The notes below the pieces were generated by a model. The model was given only the letters and a program-made list of their open reading frames with translations, did no database searches and was not told the DNA's origin. From contig WOAB01000760.1 of the NCBI GenBank assembly GCA_027886185.1, positions 2,666,001 through 2,730,000 on the forward strand: a DNA stretch of 64,000 nt, read 5' to 3'. Position numbers and translations under genes: made by a program. Each line of letters begins with the position of its first letter. Positions within the stretch are counted from its first letter, which is position 1. The stretch comes from Rheum nobile. Its lineage: Eukaryota > Streptophyta > Magnoliopsida > Caryophyllales > Polygonaceae. Of the stretch, positions 44,945 to 56,400 are shown in pieces.

Positions 44945-45660
44945 AATAGAATCTGTTCACAGAAACGCAACCAGAAGTCAGTAAATGAAATTTCGAATTA
45001 CTTTGAAAATTCGAAATGAAATATATTCAGATATGGTTTTTCGAAATAAATTCGAATGGCCAAAAATGATTCGAAAATTAATTCGAACTAAATTCCCGAA
45101 GCGATAGCTCCTGCAAAACACGTTAGAAAAATACAGATATGCAGAATCGAAACTTTTCTTACACAGAAAATATACATAACTGCACAGAAAAGCAGAATTT
45201 AATTTTTGTGCACAGAATCCGCACAGAAACTGCACAGAAAATGCAAACAGAAAATACAGAAGTGAATTTCTGCGCACAAAAATAGGAAGATCTGCAGCGA
45301 ACGTTAGTAAATACACATAAATATATTCGAAATTAATTTCCTGCAAAAACGAGTTAGAAATCTACACAGAAATGCAGAAACGCAGAGAAATGTGAAGTTT
45401 TCTGCACAGAAACGCAATTTTTCTGCACAGAAATTACACAGAAATACAAATCTATACAGAACCAAAGTTTTCCTGCACAGAAATGGATTAGAACACTCGG
45501 AAACAGAAGTCGGATTGATTATTTTTTTCGTGTGCAGAAACGAATAGAAGTGCACAGAAAATTTCGGAAATGGAATTTACAATTGTTCCTGCGAAACCGA
45601 ACTCAGAAAAGCAAGTTTCGTTAGTGCGACAATGCAGTTTAAACGTTTTTCAGAATTAAG
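44945..45660 (-). other. Copia leader with TTTCTGTGCAG repeats and unusual primer site
   Basis: Between the 5' LTR and gag lie more than ten copies of a short word, CTGCACAGAAA on the plus strand. The bases next to the LTR (45644-45660) do not match initiator Met tRNA or start with TGG. Instead CTTAATTCTGAAAA on the reverse strand here is an exact complement of a 14-base stretch inside the LTR (45772-45785). Confidence 0.6.
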
Positions 45661-45987
45661 ACTGTAGGAACGCATATACTAAATATAAACTGCAATAAGA
45701 AAGCGTACAATAACGAAACGAAATTATATCGAACAGAATTACGAAGTAGAGTCGAGAACGATATCTCTCTCCTTAATTCTGAAAACGCCCCGTATTGCGA
45801 CGGTTGATGGCGTTCCGAATCCCAGGATACAACTGCTTGAACAATTTCGGACTTGCGCAACCAAAGGACCGAAGGCTACGAACCGTTTCTGTGGAGCACT
45901 CTCAGACTCGATTTTTTCGGAAAACAGAGAGGAGGGAGGAGGATAGCTGTGTTCGATGTGTGTGTTCTGAATGAGAGGATGCTCGCT

Positions 45988-45995
45988 CTTATATA
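45988..45995 (-). promoter_or_regulatory. TATA box in copia 5' LTR
   Basis: On the reverse strand the LTR reads CTCTATATAAGAGC, a good TATA box for the element transcript. The same box is present in the other LTR near 39608-39620. Confidence 0.6.
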
Positions 45996-46610
45996 GAGCT
46001 TGGAGGAGGAGCCGTTGCAGATCTTCTACATTCATGGAGGATCACGTTGTGACCGTTGCAGATCTCCTGCATTAGTGGCGGTGGACGTTATGGATCTTCC
46101 GGAGTAATTGCGAAGATCTCCGGTATTGATGGCGGAGAGGATTTGGTCTGCAGCCCAAATCAAAGCCCATTCCCGAAACGGCCCAGCTGGCTTCCAAAAA
46201 GAAGCTTAGTTGCTGCTTGGGCCTTCGGCCCATTCCACAAGCCCACAAGCCCGAGCCCGATCGGACCGGACCGGATCGGATCGGACGGACGGCGCGCGTG
46301 AGTGGTCAAGCTCTTCTATCCATAATCACCAAGTTCTTACCTTGGCTTGGGTGATAGTGGTATATAAACCACTCAATTCTACTCCACATTTCCGATGTGG
46401 GATGTAGAATTGCACCCCAAACTCCATTTGGGTGTTGCAACCAACCACCTTTGAGTCCTCATTTCTCATTCAAATGGAACCCGAATTTATCGTATGAGCA
46501 CACTTCGTTGTAGAGCTCGCGGAGGCGAATCCAACGCTCCCATAATCCGGCATAACCGGTGACCGGAGCCCACCGGAAAAGTGCCCGGAAAATTCAGTTC
46601 CAATAGAGAG

Positions 46611-47060
46611 GTCGATAAATTGGCAACTGGATAACCAGTAAGTACAACAAGACAAGCTAATGAAAATACAACAAAGCAAAAGCGAGCTATAAGACTAGAG
46701 GTAGAAGCGAGTCCACCACCAGACGATGGGTCAAAACAGGACAAAAATCCCGGGAAATGAAGAATGGACAACCATGACGTTGCCCCCACTCATGATGGGG
46801 GATCTTCAGGAGTCTCGACCATCCTGACGTTGCCGTATGGATCTTCAGGAGCCTCAACACATCCATGACCGCGACTGGAACAACCCAAACTACACACTAA
46901 TCAGCCCAACAAGAGCAAAGTAGTACAACACACAGCTATCCAAACACACACCAAGACAAACCTAAAACAAAAAAAAAACAAAAAAAAAACAAAAACAGAA
47001 AGAAACAAATTAAAAACAAACAGAAAAAGGGGTCGGGGACGGGGGCCGAAAAGAGGTCGG
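46611..47060 (-). mobile_element. LINE 3' untranslated fragment (other side of copia)
   Basis: Joined to 39222-39295 across the copia insertion, this reads on the reverse strand as a LINE 3' region ending in poly(A). It has an internal run of AAACAAAAAAAAAC words (46965-46995) and two related CTTCAGGAG(T/C)CTC segments. No LINE protein sequence is present. Confidence 0.55.
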
Positions 47061-47068
47061 AGAGGGAC

Positions 47069-47357
47069 TCTATGCGGAAGATGAGTGGGGACATGAGACA
47101 AGGTGATGAGACCCTCAAGAAGCTTCTCGCGAACATAGTGATAATCAAGAGCAATGTGCTTGAAGCTTCTCCCTTGAGTATTGTTGACTCCTTGTCTGCC
47201 TTAGATTATTGTGTTCTCTTTTGCCTCGTTGTAATTTATGTGCTTGTCTTTGGTTTTTACTGTTTGATTGTACCGATGTCGATTTTATCGGCCTTTCGAG
47301 CTACCCGATGTGGTTATGTCGGATACCTTGAATTCTTTCCTCATAAAAAAAAAAGAA
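47069..47357 (+). mobile_element. Copia snippet fused to a second LINE 3' end
   Basis: Positions 47075-47160 match the copia fragment at 37300-37385. From about 47165 the sequence reads as a LINE 3' end on the plus strand (ACCTTGAATTCTTTCCTCAT followed by an A-run at 47345-47354). Two LINE tails thus face each other around this snippet. Confidence 0.55.
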
Positions 47358-48003
47358 TACGTACGGTGATATGATGAAATATCAGCCTCTTTCCAAAAAT
47401 TAGGTTTGTGATCAGGTCGTGATCGGCAGCCATTGTCATCCAATTTCTCCTCCTCCTAAATTTTGCTTCATTCTCCGCACCGCCTATCATCCCGCGCCTG
47501 CTACTGTATGAACTCGCTCGCTTTCCCTCTCTTTCTTATTCTCTTTTTTATTTGGTCAAACTCTTATTCTTTCTTTGCATGTATGTTTAATTTGATATAT
47601 GGATTTGTTTCCCTTTCACCGTTTCTTTGTACATGTGGGACAATTAACATATAGTGGAAAATTATTAATGGTTTCAAAGGAGATGGCTTGTTGAGAGATG
47701 AAAAGTGATTTCTGTCCTTGTCTGATAGTTCTTCCTCTACTTTTTTTTCCTTATATAATAATTACTCTGAATTTGTTCTCGATTTGAAGATCTCATCCTA
47801 TTGAATTACGAGATTTCATTGCCATCGAAGTTGTCACATGTCACCCTTTAAGGCTTAAATTAAGAGTATCATTACGAAGTTGGCCCTTTACGAATTATTT
47901 TTTCGCTTAAATAGAAGTATGCTTAATTATAGTCAGTAATTTCAAGAGTGATATAGTTTATGGTTATTTGAATGTGTTTACTTGAACTTTTATTATAGGT
48001 GTA

Positions 48004-48885
48004 TTGATCTTTATGAAGATGGATCGAAATTGGATGTATAACAGATTTTTGCCTCAATGTGGTGGAATAAACGAAGAGTTTTTGATGGGGGTTCGTCAGT
48101 TTATTAATTTTGCACGGTCAAATGAGGATGAAGATGAAATTCGATGTCCTTGTCGTGAATGTGCTAATAAGAAGTTTCAACATCCAGATGTTGTTACGCA
48201 ACACTTGTATAGAAAAGGTTTCCTCCCAAACTACTTTCGGTGGATCTGTCATGGAGAACTTTATGTCGATTCTTCGGCAAGTGATAATGCAACAACGTCT
48301 CATTGCGTTCGAACTTTACCATTGAGGGCAGATCACAATTTATTCAATCCACTACAACCCCCTAATGTGGTTGAGACAAATTTTGTTTCTAATCGCAATA
48401 GTTCGCCTGATGATGAGCCGGAAATTGGTACTGCTACTGCATGTGACCCTCTTAGTGGTAATTCGGGAAGTGAAACTATTGGCACAAATGATCACATAGG
48501 TTTAACGCAAGACTTTTGGGATGCTTTGGAAGCTGTTGATGAACCGTTGTGGAACGATTGTGAAGAAACAGTATTGTCTTTAGTCTCTGAACTGTTGAAG
48601 ATCAAATCTGAGTTCAATATATCTGAAAAATGCTACAATAATATTTGTCAATGGGCAAGTAGGTGCATGCCGCGAGATCATAAACTTCCAAGTGATTACT
48701 ACCAGTCAAAAAAGCTGGTTCGAGAATTGGGTCTGCCACTAGAAAAAATTGATATATGTCCACAAGGCTGCATGTTGTATTGGAAGGAGGACATTTTCCT
48801 GGAATCATGCAAATTTTGCAATCAGAACAGATATAAGAGCAATAAAGGTGGTAAAGTGGTTACAAGAAGCAAATACATGTTATAG
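48004..48885 (+). pseudogene. CACTA TNP2-type transposase, N-terminal fragment
   Basis: The frame of 293 codons begins MIFMKMDRNWMYNRFLPQCG; the likely start is the second or third Met. It has a transposase-associated zinc domain in residues ~4-80 (RCPCRECANKKFQ, HLYRKGFLPNYFRW). An acidic linker follows, then the start of the TNP2 region (ICQWASRCMPRDHKLPSDYY, MLYWKEDIFLESCKFC). It then stops at 48885. Intact TNP2 proteins run for many hundreds of residues more and hold the catalytic core, which is absent here. It cannot transpose by itself. Confidence 0.85.
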
Positions 48886-51297
48886 TTTTGAAATTAGAGA
48901 TATCATTTAATTGTAATTTAAATTACTACTCTATTTTTTACTACAGTAGTAGTTATAGTTTTGAAATTATAAATTTTAACATTTAAGATTTGATGGTTAA
49001 GATATTTAGTAAACATATATAAATTTTTATTTTAAAAAAAATGTATAATCAGTGCATTGACTGGATCCGTTCGCAACCGATACATTGTAACCTAGTATTT
49101 CGTAAAAGGAAAAAAATAGGCATTACAAATCGCACCTAATATTTTAGCCTAGTATTTCAAAATGATAAAAATAGGCATTACAATCTCACCGTACAATTTG
49201 ATTTACTTATATAACAATTTGCACAAATTAAATATATATCGATAGCCAATTCAAATGGATATTTTGAAAGTTGACTATATATATCTTCCCTGAACATAAA
49301 TTCATTTATCATTAGATAGTAGTTTGTATCATTTATAAAGTTCAATCAGAAAGCCTTGTGAATTATATGGGTTTGATCTTCCATCACCACAACTACCACC
49401 ATCACTGATCATCCCCACAACAAGAGTGATGAAGTCTTGAGATCAAAGAGAGCAGGTACCGGTGGAAAGGATAAACAATACTTGGCTCACCGCAAGCAAT
49501 AGATCAGATGCTTTTGCGCACTTGTAGAGGGACTCATAAGACATGTTAGGCGCTTGAACAGTCCAAGTTGGGAGCCAATGTGGGAAGAAGTCGAACTTGT
49601 GACAAAACCACGTCAAGGTAATCAAGAAGACATGTAGGAAGAAGCCTCGACCAAAGCACAACTAAAGATCACTATGAGTGCCTTAGATGTCACTTCGGGG
49701 TAGTTAGTTGAGGCTGCTTAATTATCTCTTCCTCGTAGCTAAACTCGTGCCTTGTTGGTTACTCTGTCACGGTTTCCCAACAAACCCGACTTCTTCCCGC
49801 GTTGGCCTCTCAGCTTGGGCTTGTTTGAGTGCCTAACATGTCCCATCAACCCCTCTACGAGCGCGTGAAAGTGTCTGATCTATTGTTTCCTCTTTGCCAG
49901 GTACTGTTTACCCTTCCTACTGTTATCAATACTTTCTCTCTTTGGATTCTTAGTTTCAACCTTCTTTCCCGTGCTTCTAAATATCTTCCCAACCTTAGTT
50001 TTAGCCTTCTTTTCAGTGTTCCTAAACATCTTTCCAAACTTCATCCAAACTGATCTGGGGACTTCATTACTCTCGTCGTGGGGGTAAAATCTGAATCAGG
50101 ATGAAAACTCACTTAACCAAAATCCGACTAAACTAAAATCAGTATGTATATAAAACCGTATTTGACCTATAACCCGAGTTATCCGACTAATTGGACATCT
50201 GACCGGAACCGCATACACCTAATATTGTTTCATCTTACTTGCCATCTAAAGATCCAAAAATAAATTGACTTTTACGAAACTTACTCGATCCAGTCTTTTA
50301 TAACCGATTAATAAGTATTTAATTAACTTATTATAAATATATATTGTGTATATAAAACTATAAAATCATTTTTACCAATTTAATTATTAAATATTATATT
50401 TATATTTGTAGATATTTTTTTATTAAATATTTATAAATGTATAACTTACACAATTACATACTAAAAATTCCATTTTTCCATAAAAATGAATATATGTACA
50501 TAGATTTTAACTAAACAACTACAAACTTAACAGCTATATATAAATATGAATGTTTGCATACATATATAATTTTAAAGCACGGGACTAAAAGAGTGCAGCG
50601 GGCCTAAATTAAATTCCCATGAATTAAAAAACCGATTTTAAATATACAGATTTTGCCTAATACTGAACACGGGCCTAAATTAAATTCCCTTGAAAAAAGT
50701 AACCACAAGTGCACCGCTATCTTTGCCTAATACTGAACACGGGACTAAAAGAGTGTAGCGGATGAAATTAAAGGCGGTGGCCGGTGGACAGGGGAGTCTT
50801 GGAGGCGATCGATGAAGGGATCCGGGCAGTCTACGGAGGTCGTGCGGCCTATGCTCGATCATGGACCGGATCTGAACTCAACGGTTTAAATTTTAAGGGT
50901 TTGTTATCGGCGGTGGACGGGAGAAGCTCAGTGGCCCCGGCGAGGCTGTGGTCGATGTGGATTCCGGTGGCGATATATGTTCAAGTCCAAGCTTAATTTC
51001 AGTCTGGACTGTTCCGCATATCTCATCTCCATACGTACAAGGTATTTGTTATCTTCAACCTAATTTAGATAAACAATAATTTCAGAATTTTTTTTTTCCA
51101 ATTTTGACTTATGAAAATTCAAAATAAAATTATAATTATTATCCTTCAATTTTTGTTCCGTTCAATTTTATATATGTCTGGATCCGTTTTTATTAACAAT
51201 TGAAATTTTTAGTTTTTTTTTTTCAAACTTGAAAATTTTAGTTTTATCTTTTATATAATTGAAATAATTTAAAGCATAAGTTAGTGATAGTTTCTAA
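48886..51297. other. Non-coding interior of the CACTA with later insertions
   Basis: Contains repeated AATAGGCATTACAA words (49110, 49170), an inverted repeat at 49480-49905, a GC-poor piece resembling a hAT-style end (about 50090-50220, CCGACTAA/CCGAGTTATCC words), and a small set of direct repeats at 50577-50760 (ACGGGACTAAAAGAGTG twice, TTTGCCTAATACTGAACACG twice). No gene is recognised. Confidence 0.55.
49480..49905. repeat. Imperfect inverted repeat (about 120-bp arms)
   Basis: The arm at 49480-49605 (AACAATACTTGGC ... AGACATGTTAGGCGCTTGAA) pairs with 49790-49905 read in reverse (AACAATAGATCAGACACTTTC ... GACATGTTAGGCACTCAA). Identity is about 75-80% by eye. The loop is about 190 bases. 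Confidence 0.65.
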
Positions 51298-51444
51298 TTG
51301 TTTCACCGTACCCACGTTTTCATTCTTCCCGGCCACTCTTTTGTTTTACAGTTACATCAGATCACTTTCTTTATCTATTCAAACCAAAACTTTCGTTTCT
51401 CTCATTTACTCTCTCTAATCGTTAGATGTTTTACTGGTTTTAGT

Positions 51445-53129
51445 ATGGATTCTAATGGGGATGATATGTTCATTGGTATTTCTCAAGCTCTAGAACTCAA
51501 TCAAGCAAACGAAGAAGAGCCTAACCTACAGGAGAATGATGGTGAATTTCCAATATCAGATGAGGAGAATGATGAATTTTCATTGGTAGAAGAGGAGTCC
51601 GAAAGCTCGGGTGGTGAAGAGACAGATGTTGCAGGCCGAATCAGAATTCGCCCATATGGAGACACGTGAATACTCAAACTTACTGTACTAATGTTGTTTT
51701 TGTTCTTAAATTACCTTATGATTGTAAATTAATATTTGGTGTTTATTGGTAGGTTCAAGTCTACTAAGAATGTGTTGCCTCGTATACATTCAATCATGGA
51801 AGGTCTTTACACCGGGCCATGGATTCGTTGGAGTAAAATTCGACCTGATACAAAGAAGGTGTGGTTTGCGGAGTTCAAGGTTGGTATTTCCCTTTCATGC
51901 TCCTATTTGTCCATAGAAAGCTCCCTGTTATTACACGTTAATATTTAAATTTAGCCATAAGATATACATTTCCATATACATTTTTACCTCCATTGTGCTG
52001 CTGATAGAAAGCTCCCTGTTATTACACGTTTCTCATTACATATGTTGCTTTGTCATTTGGGGGTTGGGTGCAGGAGAGGGGGAATGGAAATGTATATCTT
52101 ATGACTAGACAAAGAGTTAATAGCAAAGGACATCCAGATCAGAATATTATACATATATACATATATATGTAGTGGAGGGAGCTTTCTAGTGGTAATACCT
52201 TAGTTAACTAGTGTATATTCTAATTGCTCTAGTTCGAACTCACCTTCAATTACAAACATGTATGAATTAGAGCTAGAAATCAATAAAGATTTGAATCTAG
52301 AGAGGCTCAATTAATTCAATAATTCTGTCAAAGTTAAACATAGGTGCTTAAGAATTGAATTCGTACGTGTATAATTTCTACTACTTGCTACCTTATTCGA
52401 ATTATGGATGATTATCAATTTATCATGGATGCTTGTATTATGCACATACTTCATTTTTTTTTAATTTCATGATCGTTTCATTGAACTAAGCAATGTATTT
52501 AAAGAGGCACATCCTGAGGGAATGATTGAAGAAGACAAATGTAGGTTGTGGGCTGAAGCAGCTGGAGTTAATAGCAAAGGACAGATGTTTGGTCAAGGAT
52601 CTCTCAACAACACGTTACCCGACTTTAGAAATCCAGCTACTCCTCTTCCTTCTACGACACTCAGTGGGACTCTTAATGCTAACCAAATGGAGGACCTTCG
52701 AAAATCGATTGAGGATGACCTTCGGAAATCGATTGAGGAGGACCTTTGGAGATCAATTACCGAGGAACTTCAGAAAACTATGGATGACAAGATTCAACAC
52801 TTATTGATACAAGCCCGACAGCAAGAGACACACACAATGCAACAACAACGCGCTCAATTTCAGACTTTTCAACCGACGCCAGCTGAAAAGTACAGACTTT
52901 TTAGACTTTTCTGCCCACCAGAATTGTACAGACTTTTCAGCCGACGCCATATGTAGACCCGATCTTGCAAGCTGACACACCGTTCATGGCGTTGCTGAAC
53001 TCAACATCAAATCCTTCAACATCAAATTCTTTGGCGAATCCCTCTATGCGTGTCGGTTATGTGCCACCACAACCTACATCTACTCCATTTGATTATGATA
53101 ATCATACCAATTCTGGTGGGCAGAATTAA
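51445..53129 (+). pseudogene. CACTA TNPA-like accessory gene, frameshifted
   Basis: Exons fit 51445-51665, 51753-51879 and 52507 onward, all in phase. Exon 1 is acidic (MDSNGDDMFIGISQALELNQ). Exon 2 has LPRIHSIMEGLYTGPWIRWS, followed by a typical donor. Exon 3 has three tandem DLRKSIE-type 10-11-residue repeats and a Gln-rich stretch. A 68-bp insertion between two copies of CAGACTTTTCA(A/G)CCGACGCC (52861 and 52929) shifts the frame and creates a stop at 52956; the original C-terminus resumes at about 52950 and ends at 53129. TNPA-type proteins bind subterminal repeats in relatives. Assignment to the family rests on context and style. Confidence 0.6.
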
Positions 53130-53817
53130 AATATTAAGTATGCTTCTTACGTTAGTTTTCAAAGCTTTTTAGTACTTGGACAATTTTATGTAGTCTTTAT
53201 TTTGCAACTTGTGTTTTCTTAGGTACCGAATGACATTGTAATCCTCATTCTGTTTTCTATGCATTTTATTTTTATTAAATTTTATTATTAGTATAATTTA
53301 TTTTATTATAATGTTAATTAGTGTGATTTGTATGAATAACTGTACGTGTGTATATATATAAGAAGAGCTGTACGTGTGTCAATTTATAAGAAGAGATGTA
53401 CGTGTGTATATATATATATATAAATCAATTAAAATGAATATAAAAACAGGTTATTTAAAATACTTTTTTAGTGCATATATGCCCACATGTTTTATTGTTG
53501 GATATTCTTTTGACACTTTTAACATACCTACACTTGTAATTGTTTTTATATACATTACTTGACAACCATTTTATATTTATTTATTTATTTGTAGAAATTT
53601 ATTATTTATATTAAGTGTTACATTTTCCAACATTAAAATTTGTAATAAAAAATTACATATACGAGTATGAATTTTTTCTACACTTTTAAATGTTGGATAA
53701 TTTGCGACACTCCATATCCCCATACTTTACTTCAACTAAATTTATTGTTGCTTTTATCAACATCAAGTAAACAAGTGTGAGTAATCTTTTCACTCTTAAT
53801 TGTTGGTATATAAGGAA

Positions 53818-53829
53818 TTTCTTGTAGTG
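53818..53829 (-). other. CACTA terminal inverted repeat, right end
   Basis: TTTCTTGTAGTG is the exact complement of CACTACAAGAAA. It is followed by TAA, a possible half of the 3-bp target duplication. Confidence 0.8.
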
Positions 53830-54520
53830 TAAATCCAAATATTACTTTTTTTAATTCAATCAAAACTAACAATTCGCAAAGTACAAACTAAATGTCAAAC
53901 ATCAGCACCATTTGCAAGTCCCTGTAATTTTTTCAAACAATTAAACGTGTCAACCTTTTTACATTGAGAACCATAAACGTATATATTATATAACAAGATG
54001 AATTTACAAGTATATATAAAGTTATAACTTTAACTTATATAATCAAAATTCAATTCAATGATGAACGCCCAGTCTTGACAAAAAAAACATATTTACTCTG
54101 TTTAGTGAGACGGCAATTAGTATATGATTTAGGATTTTAATTTTATAAGAATAATAATCAAGGTTGTTTTTTATTAAAAGGAATAAAGTAAGAAGGGTTG
54201 TATTGGAGAATTAAAGTGGTTTAATTACTTAAAAATGTACAAGCACCATTTTGAGATCATCTAAACTAACTAAACATTGTATATTTGTTATAAAAACATA
54301 TATATATTATATATTAATAATCTCGGATATCCGGTAAGCAAAATATCCCGATCCGTATCCGGAAAAATCACCCGGATCGGATTCAGATAAAAATTAAACG
54401 GATGTTTTCGGATACGGACTTTTAGGGTTCGGATTGGCGGGTTATCGGATCGGGTCGGTCGGATACTTTTGCTCACCCCTATGGACAACCATCAACCACC
54501 ATCACGGAGTCACAATTTCA
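53830..54520. other. AT-rich DNA ending in a hAT-like terminus
   Basis: Positions 54330-54486 are rich in CCGGAT and GGATCGGG words and finish GCTCACCCCTATGG, whose complement CATAGGGGTGAGC is the style of a plant hAT end. A partner end was not found. The rest holds no gene. Confidence 0.45.
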
Positions 54521-54819
54521 AAGATTAAAGGGAAATTCCGTTTGGTATTCATGTGGTTAAGATTATTCCTGATTGTGTTCCGCGTTTAAAAAGTTTCATG
54601 TTGATACCCCGTAGTTTATAACAAGTTCGGTCCATAACCTTAATGTTAAAATTTCTGATTTTCTGTTAGTTTATTTTAAAAATAAAAGGAAAAAAATATA
54701 AAATAAAACAGAAAAAGGAAAATTAAAATAAAAACAGTAAAAGTCTTGCTTTTACGATTTACCTTTCACCAGTCACCACTTCTTCGTCAACCCCCAACTC
54801 ACCCCCGTACTGTAGACTC

Positions 54820-56400
54820 CCTCCTACTGTGGACAAGGTCGGTGGCGTGCAAGATTGGAGACGGGCGACGAAGGAGCCACACCCGAAGGCGGAGGAGAAA
54901 TACTCGGTGACAGACACGAGCGACCCCAGGTGCGTTGTGAATACTTGTTATGTTCTCAGTTTTGCTCATTTTGTTTTTGCAAATTTGGGTGCAATTAGGG
55001 AGAATTAGGACCCGATTCATCTAATTTACACTATAATTTGCTCTTGTTACTCTCAATTTAGCATGAAATCTGAGTTAGGGTTGTTTTTTAGAGTTCACAT
55101 TAGGGGTTGATTTTAGGGTTCGAGTTAGAGGTTAATTTTAGGGGTCGAATTAGGGGTTGTGAATTTGGATATAAACTTAACTAAAAGCTTAGGGAAATAT
55201 GTTGGTCACTTCACTCTATGAAACATAGAAGTTGAATTTCATGCTGTGAAACCATCTCGCATGATATATGTATACCTTGCACTACTACTATAATGAAAGT
55301 TATACTGTGAGGCGTGATTAAATAGATATAATTCAACTGGCTAATCTCTTCTATTCCATTCTTCCTCTGAAACCCTTGTTCTTGCCATTTTCTTGTGAAC
55401 ATGAAACACTTGTTCCTGCCATTTTATTGTGAACCACTGTAGGAATATTTGGACTGTCCAATAATCAACCTAGTGAACTATAATGAAAAGAGCATGTTGG
55501 TATATCTGACTTTGAGTCTACAATTATACAATCTATTCTGTTTGGTAGGACTGTTTTCACAGGTGATGGATGATATATAATTAGGGCTCGTTTGGTACGA
55601 TTTCAAGGGAATGAAGAATCGGTATGGGAATGGTCGATTCCCGTATTTATGTTTAGTAGAGCTCGGAATAGGAATTAAATTGATTCCTTGGAATCACTCA
55701 TTCCAACACTTATGAATAAATTGATTCCCCATCTAAAATCATGGAATGAGTCATTTCAAAAAAAAGAGCTCATCCTCTCTCCCAAATATTACCCCTCATC
55801 TTATGTCTTGTAAATTTGCTATAAAAAAAATACTATATTAATATTAAATGAGATTTGATTCTCACACTTAACCAAAGAATAAATTTTTAGAATGATTGAT
55901 TCCGGAAGCATACCAAACACTATGCTACAAGAATGATTTATTCTGATTCCTGGTTCAATTTTGATTCCTGATTCCAACCCGATTCCAGATGTTATACCAA
56001 ACGAGCCCTTAGGGTGATGCTTATTCATGGATGTGTGTATACTGAACATAAAGTATCTTCCTTTTTCCATATGTTTTTGATATGATGTGTTAATATTGTT
56101 TATCTAAGTTTGTTTGTTGTTAATTTGAATTATGAAATGTAGTATGACAGACAAAAAGGTGTTGAGAATGCGTCACAAGTGTATGGGCTACTTAGACATT
56201 GAAGTTGATCATTGAAGTTGATGACCCTGATAAGTGTAATATGCTGGATATTTTTATCGAAGTTTTAGAAGGGGCTGCGAAAAAAGGGTTATGTCTTCCT
56301 GAAAATCCAAGTTTGTGGTATGTTCATGAAGTCGTAAGTTGGAGAGGGACACCAATTTAGTGGAGATGTTTAGCTTACTTTATGAGAAAGTTGTGATTAA
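54820..56400 (+). pseudogene. Unidentified gene remnant inside the MULE
   Basis: A possible first exon (54820-54930, basic/acidic, ending CCCAG/GTGCGT) and a later exon (about 56143-56360, starting MTDKKVLRMRHKCMGYLDIE) look coding. In the later exon a 13-bp tandem duplication (ATTGAAGTTGATC at 56198 and again at 56211) breaks the frame; beyond it the frame NMLDIFIEVLEGAAKKGLCL continues to a TAG near 56358. The ...VDDPDKCNMLDIF pattern vaguely resembles MULE N-terminal regions, but I cannot name a family. A captured host gene is also possible. A MITE lies in the putative intron. Confidence 0.35.
55584..56008. mobile_element. Tourist-type (PIF/Harbinger) MITE
   Basis: A 425-bp element with ends GGGCTCGTTTGGTAC and GTATAACAAACG-type complement (ATACCAAACGAGCCC), flanked by the direct repeat TTA (55581-55583 and 56009-56011). 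It lies inside the 9.4-kb MULE and so inserted after it, or was carried by it. Confidence 0.85.

Larger units (their letters stand above)
39296..46605 (-). mobile_element. Complete Ty1/copia retrotransposon
   Basis: The element is 7.3 kb. The LTRs are 39296-40180 (885 bp) and 45663-46605 (943 bp); in element orientation they start TGTTGGAAC (the right copy TATTGGAAC) and end GTTCCTACA. A perfect 5-bp target duplication GAGAG flanks it (39291-39295, 46606-46610). A purine-rich tract (CATGTGGGGGAT) sits beside the 3' LTR at 40181-40192. The longer 5' LTR carries an extra 41-bp partial duplication around the GTTGCAGATCT words. LTR divergence is low but visible, so insertion is not very recent. 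It landed in a LINE 3' end. Confidence 0.93.
47400..53829 (+). mobile_element. Decayed CACTA (En/Spm) transposon
   Basis: The right end is clear: TTTCTTGTAGTG finishing at 53829 is the complement of the canonical CACTACAAGAAA terminus, preceded by subterminal words such as AATTGTTGG and AATGTTGG. Inside are a TNP2-type transposase fragment and a TNPA-like gene, in the usual order. A left CACTA terminus was not found, so the left limit is approximate. The region 48.9-51.4 kb between the genes is non-coding and carries later insertions. Confidence 0.75.
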
